From the NCBI GenBank assembly GCA_900104855.1, contig FNSS01000001.1, positions 6,014,001-6,078,000 of the forward strand: 64,000 nt of DNA. The letters run 5' to 3'. The notes beneath the pieces were generated by a model that saw nothing but the letters and a program-made list of their open reading frames with translations, was not told the origin of the DNA and did no database searches. Every line of letters starts with the position of its first letter. The stretch's first letter is position 1. The position numbers and the translations under genes are program-made. The DNA is from Rhizobiales bacterium GAS188 (GTDB lineage: Bacteria; Pseudomonadota; Alphaproteobacteria; Rhizobiales; Beijerinckiaceae). Below are positions 52,355 through 61,897 of this stretch, piece after piece.

Positions 52355-53869
52355 CTATCTCGGCGCGGGAAACCTGGCACGGGCCTCGAGGTCGTCGAGG
52401 TCCATATGGTTGCGGATATATTCGCGGCTGGCGTCGCGAGGGGGCTGGTAATCCCAGGACGTCAGCGTGCCGACCGTCAAAGCCGAGGTGACCAGGTGGC
52501 GCCGGCGCTGGCTGTCGCGGACCGCGCGGTCGAGCGCCGCGAGATCCCAGCGTCCGGCAATTTCGGCACGGAACTCGGCAAGCACGCCTTGGTGTTCGGC
52601 TGCACCGGCGAGGTTCCTCTGCTCGTCGGGGTCGGCCGTCAGGTCGTAAAGCTGGTCGGGATCGGAGGGGCTCGAAATGAATTTATGGGCTCCGCGCCGA
52701 ATCATCACGATCGGCGCTATCGCGCCCTCCGCGAGATATTCGCCGATCGCTTCGTCATGCCCTGAACTGCCGTTCAGATGCGGCAGGAGACTGCGTCCGT
52801 CGATCTCCCCTGTCGCGTCGGGCAAAACTCCCTCATTGCCGATCTCGACGAGAGTCGGCAGAATATCGACAAGCGAAACCACGCCGGAAACACGCCGCGC
52901 GGGGAAGAGTGTCGGCGCGTGCACGAGAAGCGGCACTCGGGAGGCGCCTTCGAAGAAGCTCATCTTGTACCAGAAGCCGCGCTCACCCAGCATTTCACCG
53001 TGATCGCTGGTCACGATCACGACGGTGTTCTCGGCGAGCGAGGTCGCCGCGAGCGCCTTCGTCAGCCGCCCGATATTGTCGTCGACATAGGAGATCGCGC
53101 CGTAATAGGCCCGGCGGGCGCGGAACACCTGTTCGGCGGTCACGCGCGACGCATCCATGTCGCAGATCTTCCAGAGGCGCTCCTCATGTGGATGGAGCCG
53201 ATTGCGATCGAGCGGGATGCGCGGAGGATCGATTTCGCTGCCCGAATACAGATTCCACCAACGCTCGGGGATCGCGAACGGATCATGCGGATGGGAGAGC
53301 GAGACGACGAGGCAGAAGGGGCGCTCATCCGAGCTGCGCACATGGTCGTAGATCGCCCTCTCCGCCGAGAAGACCACCTCCTCGTCGAAGTCGATCTGGT
53401 TGGAGCGCACGCAAAGGCCCGCATCGGTGACCGAGCTCATGTTGTGATACCAGCTCGGTCTCGCATGCGGTCGGCTCCAATCCGGCGTCCAGCCGAAATC
53501 GGCGGGGTAGATGTCGGTCGTGAGCCGCTGTTCGAAGCCGTGCAGCTGGTCGGCTCCGCAGAAATGCATCTTTCCGGCGAGGGTGGTATGATAACCCGAA
53601 AGGCGCAGATGATGGGCGAAGGTCGGGATATCGGACCGGAACTCGGCCGCATTGTCATAGACCCCAGTCTTCGACGGGAGCCGGCCGGACATGAACACGG
53701 CGCGCGAGGGCGAGCATAGCGGGCTGTTGCAATAGGCTGCGTCGAACACGACCCCTTCGGCGGCCAGCGCCGAGATATGTGGCGTCTTGGCAGGGCCGCC
53801 ATGGATCGAGAGGGCGGAAGGCGTCATCTGATCTGCCATGATCACGAGAATGTTCGGGCGTCGCGTCAT
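52355..53869 (-). CDS. betC: Choline sulfatase
   Basis: The 504-residue sulfatase starts MTRRPNILVIMADQM. The formylglycine motif CSPSR (Cys52) lies in YCNSPLCSPSRAVFM, followed by GRLPSKTGVYDNAAEF, a BetC hallmark; VTSDHGEMLGERGFWYKMSF supplies metal ligands and the choline-sulfatase C-terminal domain (REYIRNHMDLDDLE) is present. It releases choline and sulfate from choline-O-sulfate. No bet genes (betI, betA, betB) lie beside it. It diverges from an ABC transporter, which may import its substrate or an unrelated one. Confidence 0.9.
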   Translation of the reverse strand: MTRRPNILVIMADQMTPSALSIHGGPAKTPHISALAAEGVVFDAAYCNSPLCSPSRAVFMSGRLPSKTGVYDNAAEFRSDIPTFAHHLRLSGYHTTLAGKMHFCGADQLHGFEQRLTTDIYPADFGWTPDWSRPHARPSWYHNMSSVTDAGLCVRSNQIDFDEEVVFSAERAIYDHVRSSDERPFCLVVSLSHPHDPFAIPERWWNLYSGSEIDPPRIPLDRNRLHPHEERLWKICDMDASRVTAEQVFRARRAYYGAISYVDDNIGRLTKALAATSLAENTVVIVTSDHGEMLGERGFWYKMSFFEGASRVPLLVHAPTLFPARRVSGVVSLVDILPTLVEIGNEGVLPDATGEIDGRSLLPHLNGSSGHDEAIGEYLAEGAIAPIVMIRRGAHKFISSPSDPDQLYDLTADPDEQRNLAGAAEHQGVLAEFRAEIAGRWDLAALDRAVRDSQRRRHLVTSALTVGTLTSWDYQPPRDASREYIRNHMDLDDLEARARFPAPR

Positions 53870-53935
53870 GGGCAGCACCGGCTCCAAGTTTCTCTAAGTC
53901 CATGCTTTCGCAAGTCCGTTGCGATTCATAGAGGC

Positions 53936-53960
53936 GTCGAGGATAATAAATAGGCTCGAC
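53936..53960. promoter_or_regulatory. Inverted repeat in the betC/ABC divergent promoter region
   Basis: GTCGAG (53936-53941) and CTCGAC (53955-53960) flank a 13-nt AT-rich spacer. It lies between the divergent starts 53869 and 54018 and may be the operator of both transcripts. The arms are short, so chance is possible. Confidence 0.35.
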
Positions 53961-54017
53961 GTTCTCGCAGAACGGCGACATACTCACGCCATTGCAGCGT
54001 TGCGGGAGGCCAAGAGC

Positions 54018-55589
54018 ATGACCGACACAAGGAATAAGCAACACAACGCATCGGGATTGATCATCGACCGTCGCGAGCTGATGGCAGGCGCCACTGCTCT
54101 TGGTCTCGGCTTCGGCATGCGCCCCGCGCTCGCCGATGACACGCCCAAGAAGGGTGGCACGTTGAAGCTCGGCATGGAGGGCGGCACTGCTTCGGACAGC
54201 CTCGACCCCCGCACTTATGCGGATTCCATCCCGATTTCCTACGGCTGGCAAATCTGGAATGGTCTCGTCGAGGTCGACACCAAGGGCGACGCCGCCGGCG
54301 AGCTCGCCGAGAGCTGGGAAGCCAAGCCCGGCGCAACGACCTGGATTTTCAACATCCGCAAGGGCGTTACCTTCGGTTCAGGCAAGACGCTCGATGCCGA
54401 TGACGTCATCTACTCGCTCAACCTGCATCGGGGCGAGACGAAATCGGGCGCCAAAGATCTTCTCAGCGGCATTGCGGACATCAAGAAGCTCACCGCCAAC
54501 CAGATCGAGATCACGCTGAAGAGCGGCGATGCGGGCCTGCCTTACGCTTTCGCGGATTATCATGTCTTGATCGTGCCCAACGGCTTCACCGACTTTTCCA
54601 AGCCCGACGGCACGGGCGCCTATGCGCTCGAGAGCTTCGAGCCCGGCGTGCGTGTGATCACCAAGAGGAAGCCTGGAGCCTACTGGAAGCCCAATCGGGG
54701 GAATTTCGACGGCGTCGAGCTGCGCTATATCCCCGACTCGGCGGCGCGCACCCAGGCGCTGATCTCCGGCCAGATCGACGCAGGCAACCGCCTGGACGCG
54801 AAGACGGTCGGCTTCGTCATGAAGGCCCCCACGGTGAATGTGGTGAGGACGAAGGGCACGGGCAACCGCTTCGCCTTCGTGGCGCTCTGCACCGCCGACC
54901 CCTATACCAACAACGACATTCGCCTCGCTCTCAAATACGGCATCGACCGTCAGAAGATCATCGACGCCGTCTATAAGGGCTATGCGACGATCGGCAACGA
55001 CACGACCGTGCCGCCCTCGATGAAGTATTTCGCCAAGGACATCCCGCAGCGGCCCTACGATCCGGAGAAGGCCGCGTTCCACTTCAAGAAGGCCGGCATG
55101 GCGAACGCCAAGCTTGAGCTGCAGGTTTCCGAAGGCGCGTTCTCGGGGGCGACCGACGCTGCAGTTCTCTACCAGGAAGCCATGAAGAAGGCCGGCATCA
55201 ATCTGGAGGTCAAACGCGTATCGGGTGACGGCTACTGGGACAATGTCTGGCTCAAGGTCCCGTTCTGCGCGGTTTATTGGGGCGGCCGCCCGACGATCGA
55301 CAACCAGCTCTCGCAGACCTTCTTGTCGACCGCGAACTGGAACGACACGGCCTGGAAGCGCCCGGAATTCGACAAGATCGTCATTGGGGCTCGCGCCGAG
55401 CTCGACGAAGCCAAGCGGACCCAGATGTATGCGGACGCGCAAAAATTGATCATCGACGATGGCGGCATGGTCTGCTTCGCGGTCGGCGACTATCTCGACG
55501 GCTATGGGAAGAAGGTCATGGGCACCGCCCCCCATCCCCATTACGACATGTGCGATCAGCGCATCGCCGAGAAGGGCTGGTTCGCATGA
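54018..55589 (+). CDS. ABC transporter substrate-binding protein, family 5
   Basis: The 523-residue precursor starts MTDTRNKQHNASGLIIDRRE with GGGAGG 8 nt upstream. RRELMAGATALGLGFG is a twin-arginine-like signal, cleaved near ALADD. Mature features are GGTLKLGMEGGTASDSLDPR, AGELAESWEAKPGATTWIF, FSKPDGTGAYALESFEPG and a dimerised lobe with YTNNDIRLALKYGIDRQKI. It feeds the permeases and ATPase encoded next. The ligand is unknown; peptides or amine derivatives are usual. Confidence 0.9.
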   Translation: MTDTRNKQHNASGLIIDRRELMAGATALGLGFGMRPALADDTPKKGGTLKLGMEGGTASDSLDPRTYADSIPISYGWQIWNGLVEVDTKGDAAGELAESWEAKPGATTWIFNIRKGVTFGSGKTLDADDVIYSLNLHRGETKSGAKDLLSGIADIKKLTANQIEITLKSGDAGLPYAFADYHVLIVPNGFTDFSKPDGTGAYALESFEPGVRVITKRKPGAYWKPNRGNFDGVELRYIPDSAARTQALISGQIDAGNRLDAKTVGFVMKAPTVNVVRTKGTGNRFAFVALCTADPYTNNDIRLALKYGIDRQKIIDAVYKGYATIGNDTTVPPSMKYFAKDIPQRPYDPEKAAFHFKKAGMANAKLELQVSEGAFSGATDAAVLYQEAMKKAGINLEVKRVSGDGYWDNVWLKVPFCAVYWGGRPTIDNQLSQTFLSTANWNDTAWKRPEFDKIVIGARAELDEAKRTQMYADAQKLIIDDGGMVCFAVGDYLDGYGKKVMGTAPHPHYDMCDQRIAEKGWFA

Positions 55590-55628
55590 ACCGGTCGCTT
55601 CATTGGCCGCAAGTCTGAACGGCTTCCC

Positions 55629-56576
55629 GTGCTGCGCCTCATCGCAACACGGGCCGGCCTCGGGGTCCTGACACTCCTCGCAGTCTCGGTTCTGATCTTC
55701 ATCTGTACGCAGATCTTGCCGGGTGACGTCGCCTCCGCCGTCCTCGGGCAGCAGGCGACACCGGATGCGTTGAGAGTCTTTCGCCTGGAGCTCGGCCTCG
55801 ACCGGCCCGCTTATGTGCGATATTTCGCCTGGCTGTTTGGCGTATTGCGCGGAGATTTCGGCCGAGCCCTGACCAATCAGCGCAATATCATCGAGGAGCT
55901 CTGGCCGAGATTCACCAACACCTTGTTCCTGGCCGGCTACGCCGCCGCGCTCGCCGTTCCGCTTGCGGTCGGGCTCGGCATTCTCTCCGCGATCCGCGAA
56001 GGGCGGTTTTCCGACAGGATCTCGAATGTCCTGACCCTGATCGCGATTTCGGTGCCGGAATTTTTCGTCGGCTACATCCTCATCATCATCTTCTCCATCA
56101 ACCTCGGCTGGTTCCCTTCGCTCGCGACCGTCTTTGCAGGCATGAGCGTGGACCAGCGGCTCTACGTCGCGACATTGCCGGCCTTGACCCTCACCATGGT
56201 CGTCACGGCGCATATGTTGCGAATGACCCGCAATTCCGTTCTGTCGATCATGTCGACTGCCTATATAGAGATGGCCTTCCTGAAAGGGCTGTCACGGTCG
56301 CGAGTCGTATCCCGGCATGCCTTGCCGAATGCAGCCGGCCCCATTGTTTCGGTCGTCGCCCTCAACCTCGCCTATCTCGTGGTCGGCGTCGTGGTGGTGG
56401 AGAACGTCTTCGTCTATCCGGGGGTTGGCCAATACATGGTCGACGCCGTCGCGAAGCGCGACGTCCCGGTGGTGCAAGCCTGCGGCCTCGTCTTCGCGGC
56501 CGTTTTCGTCGGCCTGAACACGTTCGCCGATATCTTGGCCATCCTCGTCAATCCCCGTCTTCGACATCCGCGGTAG
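55629..56576 (+). CDS. ABC transporter permease (DppB/GsiC type)
   Basis: The 315-residue membrane protein starts MLRLIATRAGLGVLTLLAVS with GTG at 55629. It has six predicted helices, including VLIFICTQILPGDVASAVLG and RISNVLTLIAISVPEFFVGY, and the EAA loop MAFLKGLSRSRVVSRHALPN that meets the ATPase. It forms the channel with the next gene product. Confidence 0.92.
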   Translation: MLRLIATRAGLGVLTLLAVSVLIFICTQILPGDVASAVLGQQATPDALRVFRLELGLDRPAYVRYFAWLFGVLRGDFGRALTNQRNIIEELWPRFTNTLFLAGYAAALAVPLAVGLGILSAIREGRFSDRISNVLTLIAISVPEFFVGYILIIIFSINLGWFPSLATVFAGMSVDQRLYVATLPALTLTMVVTAHMLRMTRNSVLSIMSTAYIEMAFLKGLSRSRVVSRHALPNAAGPIVSVVALNLAYLVVGVVVVENVFVYPGVGQYMVDAVAKRDVPVVQACGLVFAAVFVGLNTFADILAILVNPRLRHPR

Positions 56577-56587
56577 AGGGGAGAGCC

Positions 56588-57421
56588 ATGACAATATTCG
56601 GGCATAGACCCCCCCTGACCGCCAAGATCGGGCTCGCGATTGTCGTCGTCGCCCTGCTCGTGGCCGTGTTCGGTCCATGGCTCGCTCCCTATGATCAATC
56701 ACAATCAGTCGGGGACACATGGGCGACATCATCGGCGCAGATGCTGCTCGGCGCCGACCAGATCGGCCGCGACATGCTGAGCCGATTGATCTACGGCGCC
56801 CGCATGACGATCGGCATTGCGGCGGCGACGACGCTCCTGTCGTTCTTCATCGGCGTGACCTTGGGGTTCACTGCCGCCGTAACGGGAAAATGGGCCGACC
56901 TCATCTTGTCCCGCGTCGTCGACATCATGCTGTCGATCCCGCAGCTGATATTTGCGTTGATCATTCTGGGTGTGTTCGGCTCATCGATTCCGGTGCTGAT
57001 CGTGACCATCGCCGTCCTGGATTCGACACGCGTGTTCCGCTTGGCACGGGCGCTCGGGATGAACCTGGCGACGCTGGAGTTCGTCGAGGTGGCCCGCCTG
57101 CGTGGCGAGGGCCTATGGTGGGTGATCCGCCGGGAGATCTTGCCGAACGCTGCAGCTCCGCTCATTTCGGAATTTGGACTGCGGTTTTGCTTCAACTTCC
57201 TGTTCGTCGCGGCGCTGAGCTTCCTCGGGATCGGGGTTCAGCCCCCTTATGCGGATTGGGGCGGCATGGTTCGCGAGAATGCGGCCGCCATCAATTTCGG
57301 GCTGTTCGCTCCGCTCTACCCGGCTCTGGCAATCGCGACCTTGACGGTCGGGGTCAATCTTGTCGTCGACTGGCTGTTGTCGATCGATGCGCGACCATCC
57401 GGATCCCAAGCCGAGATGTGA
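56588..57421 (+). CDS. ABC transporter permease (DppC type)
   Basis: The 277-residue permease starts MTIFGHRPPLTAKIGLAIVV. Characteristic features are LLGADQIGRDMLSRLIYGAR, LIFALIILGVFGSSIPV and the EAA loop EVARLRGEGLWWVIRREILP. Its N-terminal extension (to about residue 20) is cytoplasmic. The gap to the upstream permease is 11 nt and to the ATPase 12 nt. Confidence 0.92.
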   Translation: MTIFGHRPPLTAKIGLAIVVVALLVAVFGPWLAPYDQSQSVGDTWATSSAQMLLGADQIGRDMLSRLIYGARMTIGIAAATTLLSFFIGVTLGFTAAVTGKWADLILSRVVDIMLSIPQLIFALIILGVFGSSIPVLIVTIAVLDSTRVFRLARALGMNLATLEFVEVARLRGEGLWWVIRREILPNAAAPLISEFGLRFCFNFLFVAALSFLGIGVQPPYADWGGMVRENAAAINFGLFAPLYPALAIATLTVGVNLVVDWLLSIDARPSGSQAEM

Positions 57422-57433
57422 GGAGATGCCTGC

Positions 57434-59047
57434 ATGATCGACGACCTGGTACTGCATCTGGAAAGGCTCAGGGTCGAAACGATCACGGGTGCGGTGCTGG
57501 TCGACAATGTCGACGTGACGCTGAAGCGCGGCGAGATCCTCGGCCTGATTGGCGAGTCGGGCGCCGGGAAGTCGACGATCGGTCTGGCCTCCATGGCCTA
57601 TGCCCGCGCGGGGTGCCGCATCACGGGCGGCAGCATCACCATCAATGGAACGGAGCTGCGCGCCAGCACGGCGTCGCAGCGACGCAATATCCGCGGCAAG
57701 AGCATCTCCTATATCGCGCAGAGCGCCGCGGCCTCGTTCAACCCGGCCATGACCCTGATGGATCAGGTCTGCGAAGCCCCCGTCACCCATGGCGTGATGG
57801 ACAGGGCCGAGGCCGAAGCCTATGCGCTGCGTCTGTTCCGCACCCTGCAACTGCCTAATCCCGAAACCTTCGGGGATCGATATCCGCATCAGGTTTCGGG
57901 GGGGCAGTTGCAGCGCGCCATGGCCGCCATGGCGATGAGCTGTCGGCCGGATGTGATCGTGCTCGACGAGCCGACGACGGCGCTCGACGTCACGACGCAA
58001 ATCGAAGTGTTGGCGCTGCTACGCGACCTGATCCGGGAATTCGGCACCGCTGGCCTCTACATCACCCATGATCTGGCGGTGGTGGCGCAGATCGCCCATC
58101 GGATCATGGTGCTCCGGCATGGGAAGATGGTTGAAGTGGGCGATGCGCGCCAGGTTCTGGAAAAGCCGTCGACGCCTTATGCCACGGCTCTGGTGAATGA
58201 ACGGCGCGAAGCCGAGCATATTGCGCTCGTTGATCCGCCCAAGGGCACCGATCCGGTGTTGAGCATCACCAATGTCGAGGCCGGCTACGGACGAAGTGTC
58301 CCCGTCGTCAAGAACATCAATCTCGCAATCGCGCGCGGCGAAACCTTCGCCGTCGTCGGCGAGTCCGGCTCCGGCAAGAGCTCGTTGGCGCGCGTCGTCG
58401 TGGGCCTGCTGCCGCGCTGGACCGGCGATGTGAAGCTCGTGGGGCAAACATTGCTGCCCGCTCTGGCGCAACGCCCGCGCGATGTCCTGCGCCGCCTCCA
58501 GATGGTGCATCAGATGCCGGACGTGGCGCTCAATCCGCGCCAGTCGCTTGAGGAAATCATCGGTCGCCCCGTGGCGTTCTATTTTGGCCGTTCCGGAGCG
58601 GCAATCAAGGAACGGGTGTCGGAGCTCTTGAGCCTGGTCGGCCTTCCGCCGGATTTCGCCAAGCGACGTCCCGGCCAGCTATCCGGCGGTCAGAAGCAGC
58701 GCGTGTGCATTGCACGAGCGCTCGCGGCCGAGCCGGACCTCATCATCTGCGACGAACCGACCTCGGCGCTCGATCCGCTCGTCGCCGAGGAGGTCTTGAA
58801 GCTCCTGAGGCGGCTTCAGGATGAGCTCGGTCTCGCCTACATGTTCATCACGCACGATCTCGGCACAGTGCGGCGCATCGCGCACCGGACCGCCGTGATG
58901 CTGAGAGGCGAGATCATCGCCCAGGGAGCGACGGCTGAAATTTTTGCGCCTCCATTCCATCCCTATACTGAAAAGCTTTTAGCCTCGGTGCCGGAGATGG
59001 ATACGACCTGGCTCGATCAGGTGCTCGCGGCGCGCGCCGCCGCGTAG
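57434..59047 (+). CDS. ABC transporter ATPase with two fused nucleotide-binding domains (DppD-DppF type)
   Basis: The 537-residue protein has two complete ATPase domains. The first has Walker A GESGAGKST (40-48), signature VSGGQLQR and VLDEPTTALD; the second has GESGSGKSS (309-317), LSGGQKQR and CDEPTSALD. The junction is near residue 275. In many Dpp systems these are separate proteins; the fusion keeps a 1:1 ratio. It energises the two permeases just upstream. Confidence 0.93.
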   Translation: MIDDLVLHLERLRVETITGAVLVDNVDVTLKRGEILGLIGESGAGKSTIGLASMAYARAGCRITGGSITINGTELRASTASQRRNIRGKSISYIAQSAAASFNPAMTLMDQVCEAPVTHGVMDRAEAEAYALRLFRTLQLPNPETFGDRYPHQVSGGQLQRAMAAMAMSCRPDVIVLDEPTTALDVTTQIEVLALLRDLIREFGTAGLYITHDLAVVAQIAHRIMVLRHGKMVEVGDARQVLEKPSTPYATALVNERREAEHIALVDPPKGTDPVLSITNVEAGYGRSVPVVKNINLAIARGETFAVVGESGSGKSSLARVVVGLLPRWTGDVKLVGQTLLPALAQRPRDVLRRLQMVHQMPDVALNPRQSLEEIIGRPVAFYFGRSGAAIKERVSELLSLVGLPPDFAKRRPGQLSGGQKQRVCIARALAAEPDLIICDEPTSALDPLVAEEVLKLLRRLQDELGLAYMFITHDLGTVRRIAHRTAVMLRGEIIAQGATAEIFAPPFHPYTEKLLASVPEMDTTWLDQVLAARAAA

Positions 59048-59079
59048 GACCGCTCGCCGCTATTCAGGCCACGCTTCCA

Positions 59080-61080
59080 ATGCCCGCTGTCACCGTTGTC
59101 GAGCACCTCTTCATCGAGCTTTCGGACGGCATCCGTCTTGCGGCGCGCTTATGGCTTCCAGCGGATGCCGCCGAGAAGCCCGTGCCGGCCATCCTCGAAT
59201 ACATCCCCTATCGCAAGCGCGACGGCACGCGCGGGCGCGACGAACCGATGCATGGGTGGTTCGCCGCGCAGGGCTATGCCGCCATCCGCGTCGACACGCG
59301 CGGCTCGGGCGAGTCGGACGGACATATGGCGGACGAGTATCTGGGCCGGGAGCTGCAAGACGCCTGCGAGGTGATCGACTGGCTCAGTCGCCAGAGCTGG
59401 TGCAATGGGCGCGTCGGGATGATGGGTAAATCCTGGGGCGGGTTCAACGCGCTGCAGACCGCGGCGCTGCGTCCGCCGGCGCTGAAGGCCATCATCACCG
59501 TGTGCTCGACGGATGATCGCTACGCCGATGACATCCACTACATGGGCGGAACCCTGCTGAACGACAATCTGTGGTGGGGCACGATCATGCTCGCCTATCA
59601 GGCCCGCCCCGCCGATCCGCGGCTCGTGGGCGAGGCGTGGCGAGATCAATGGCTCGAGCGGCTGCAAGCGCTGCCGTTCTTCCCGGCGCTTTGGCTCGCG
59701 CATCAGCGTCGCGACGCTTATTGGAAGCATGGCTCCGTCTGTGAGGACTTTTCCGCCATCACCTGCCCGGTCTTCGCAGTGGGCGGCTGGGCCGATGCCT
59801 ATACGAACGCGGTGCTGCGCTTGCTCGAAGGGCTCACAGTGCCGCGGCGCGGGCTGATCGGTCCATGGGCCCATGTCTATGCGCAGGATGGCACGCCGGG
59901 GCCGGCCATCGGCTTCCTGCAGGAGGCCTTGCGTTGGTGGGATCATTGGCTGAAGGACGAGGATCGCGGCATCATGGCGGAGCCGATGCTTCGCGCCTTC
60001 ATCGAAGACTGGTCGCCGCCGGGCGATCGCGATCCGGTGCCGGGCCGTTTCGTCGGCGAGGCGCAATGGCCGTCGCCTCGCATCGAGCGGCGAGTGCTCT
60101 ATCTGAATGGTGGTGGTCTCGGGGTCGTGCCCGCGGCCGGCGGAGAGACGACGATCCGCTCACCTTGCTGGACCGGTCTTGCGGTCGGCGAGTGGATGGG
60201 CACGGGCGTTGCGGGCGAGGGGCCGGCAGACCAGCGCCATGATGACGGTTTCTCGTTGCTCTTCGACGGTGAGCCGCTCAGCGATCGCGTCGAAATCCTC
60301 GGCGCTCCGGAGGTCGAGATCGAGATCGCCGCCGACAAGAAGCTGGCGCAGCTTTGCGTTCGGCTTTGCGACGTGGCACCGGATGGCTCGTCCCGCCGGG
60401 TCTCCTATGGCGTGCTCAACCTCACGCATCGAGACAGCCACGCCGAGCCGAGCGCATTGGTGCCGGGCGCATTCTACAAGATCCGCGTGAAGCTCAATGA
60501 TTGCGGACATGGCTTTGCCCCGGGCCATGTCGTGCGGTTGGCATTTTCGACGGGCTACTGGCCCCTCATCTGGCCGGCGCCCGAAGCCGCGACCTTGACA
60601 CTGCGGGTCCCGGGCAAGCTCGTCCTGCCCGTGCGGCCGCCCGATCCGCGCGACGAGGCGATAGGCTTCGAGCCGCCGCTGCGAGGCCGCCCGGCGCCAA
60701 TCACCAAGGTGGCCGAAGGGCGCATGACCCGCACAACCGCCTTCGATCTTCTCACCGGCGTTTCAACCTATGTGACCCATGGCGAGGGCGGCCTGTTCGG
60801 CGAAGGCGTGCTGCGCTTCGATGAGATCGACACGACGATCTCGCACGACCTCAGACGCGAATTGACGATCGGTGCCGACGATCCGCTGACTGCCCGCTAC
60901 CACCTCACCCAGAGCTACGCGCTCGGGCGCGAGGGCTGGCGGATCCGCATCGAAACCCGCACCTCGATGCAGGCCACGGCGACCGACTTCGTCGTTGCGG
61001 CGAGTCTTCGCGCCTATGAGAACGGGACGCTGGCCGGGTCCCGCGACTTCGAAGAGAGGATCCCTCGCGATCTCTTATGA
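59080..61080 (+). CDS. CocE/NonD-type alpha/beta hydrolase
   Basis: The 666-residue protein starts MPAVTVVEHLFIELSDGIRL. The S15-type hydrolase fold has the nucleophile Ser118 in MMGKSWGGF and the YIPYRKRDGTRGRDEPMHGW, VDTRGSGESDG core. The C-terminal jelly-roll domain (about 410-550) has LAFSTGYWPLIWPAPEAAT. Relatives cleave cocaine esters, X-Pro dipeptides or acyl-amides. No signal peptide is present, so it acts in the cytoplasm on what the transporter 33 nt upstream imports; an ester or amide of an amine would fit the nearby choline sulfatase. Confidence 0.88.
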   Translation: MPAVTVVEHLFIELSDGIRLAARLWLPADAAEKPVPAILEYIPYRKRDGTRGRDEPMHGWFAAQGYAAIRVDTRGSGESDGHMADEYLGRELQDACEVIDWLSRQSWCNGRVGMMGKSWGGFNALQTAALRPPALKAIITVCSTDDRYADDIHYMGGTLLNDNLWWGTIMLAYQARPADPRLVGEAWRDQWLERLQALPFFPALWLAHQRRDAYWKHGSVCEDFSAITCPVFAVGGWADAYTNAVLRLLEGLTVPRRGLIGPWAHVYAQDGTPGPAIGFLQEALRWWDHWLKDEDRGIMAEPMLRAFIEDWSPPGDRDPVPGRFVGEAQWPSPRIERRVLYLNGGGLGVVPAAGGETTIRSPCWTGLAVGEWMGTGVAGEGPADQRHDDGFSLLFDGEPLSDRVEILGAPEVEIEIAADKKLAQLCVRLCDVAPDGSSRRVSYGVLNLTHRDSHAEPSALVPGAFYKIRVKLNDCGHGFAPGHVVRLAFSTGYWPLIWPAPEAATLTLRVPGKLVLPVRPPDPRDEAIGFEPPLRGRPAPITKVAEGRMTRTTAFDLLTGVSTYVTHGEGGLFGEGVLRFDEIDTTISHDLRRELTIGADDPLTARYHLTQSYALGREGWRIRIETRTSMQATATDFVVAASLRAYENGTLAGSRDFEERIPRDLL

Positions 61081-61145
61081 AGTTGCGGCGCGCGGCTGAG
61101 CCGCAAGAGCCCGATCCGGACGAGACGATGACGCGGCGCGCCTCT

Positions 61146-61754
61146 CTAGCCGCGCCAATCCAACATCTCAAGACTTCTGCCCAAGTGCTTGCCCAAGCGG
61201 CCCATATCCCCAAAACCGCTGAGATCATCGCCGCGCATGGCGCTGCCGCCGAGCCCCAGCACGTCGCCGCGCGCCCGGTGGAGGAGGAAGGCACGCCGCT
61301 TCTGGTCTTCGGAGAGCGAGGCATAGAGCGGCGCTGCGGCGTCAGCGAATTCGCGCATCCGCCCAGCTTCGACCGTCATGCGGTCGGCGCGCTTGCGCAA
61401 CTTGGCGATCGGATCGAAGCTTGGCTGGGCGCCGTCGCGCATTTGCGCCACGCGCTCGCGCATCTCCTGGATGCGCTGATCCTGCAGGGTCGCACTCTTG
61501 CGGATGAAGGATTCGACGGGCACCCAGAGCTTTTCCTGATCCGACGTCAGCTTCAGTGCTGCCTTGATGGCGCCGAGGCGGGCATCAAGGAGGACGGCAC
61601 GGTCTTCGGCCGAAGCCCGCATCCCGGCCATGGCAATCGTGCTGACGGCTGGAGCCGCCGGCGAGTCCGCGAACGGCGATTGCGTCTGCGCGAACGCGAA
61701 GGCGCCGGCTCCCGCCAGGGCCAGCGCGGCAGCGGACATCACGGTCCTGTTCAT
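61146..61754 (-). CDS. Periplasmic Spy/CpxP-like LTXXQ-motif protein
   Basis: The 202-residue precursor has a signal peptide (MNRTVMSAAALALAGAGAFA, cleavage near FAQ). Two LTXXQ-type motifs are visible, LKLTSDQEKLW and ASLSEDQKRRAF, in long amphipathic helices rich in Arg and Met. Such proteins are envelope-stress chaperones that limit aggregation; some are metal-induced. Three 19-bp tandem repeats lie 56 nt upstream of the start. It is transcribed away from ndk. Confidence 0.75.
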   Translation of the reverse strand: MNRTVMSAAALALAGAGAFAFAQTQSPFADSPAAPAVSTIAMAGMRASAEDRAVLLDARLGAIKAALKLTSDQEKLWVPVESFIRKSATLQDQRIQEMRERVAQMRDGAQPSFDPIAKLRKRADRMTVEAGRMREFADAAAPLYASLSEDQKRRAFLLHRARGDVLGLGGSAMRGDDLSGFGDMGRLGKHLGRSLEMLDWRG

Positions 61755-61809
61755 CGCGGCAATCCTCCTGATGGAGCAGCCATTGCGCCGAACATGAGGC
61801 TCGGCCCAA

Positions 61810-61866
61810 ATTCTATCCGAGCATCTGGATTCTATCCTAGCATCCGGATTCTATCCCAGAAACTGG
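61810..61866. repeat. Three 19-bp tandem repeats upstream of the Spy-like gene
   Basis: ATTCTATCCGAGCATCTGG (61810-61828) is followed by ATTCTATCCTAGCATCCGG (61829-61847) and a diverged third copy (61848-61866). They fill the gap between the Spy-like start and the ndk stop. Direct repeats near two helical turns in a promoter region are typical of response-regulator sites; the factor is unknown. Confidence 0.6.
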
Positions 61867-61897
61867 GGCGAAGCCGTGACGGTCGGAGAGAAATCGA

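Noticed and set aside
61810-61866. Possible CRISPR array
   Set aside because: The units are contiguous 19-mers without spacers and no cas gene is present; the same holds for the 18-mers at 63941-64000.
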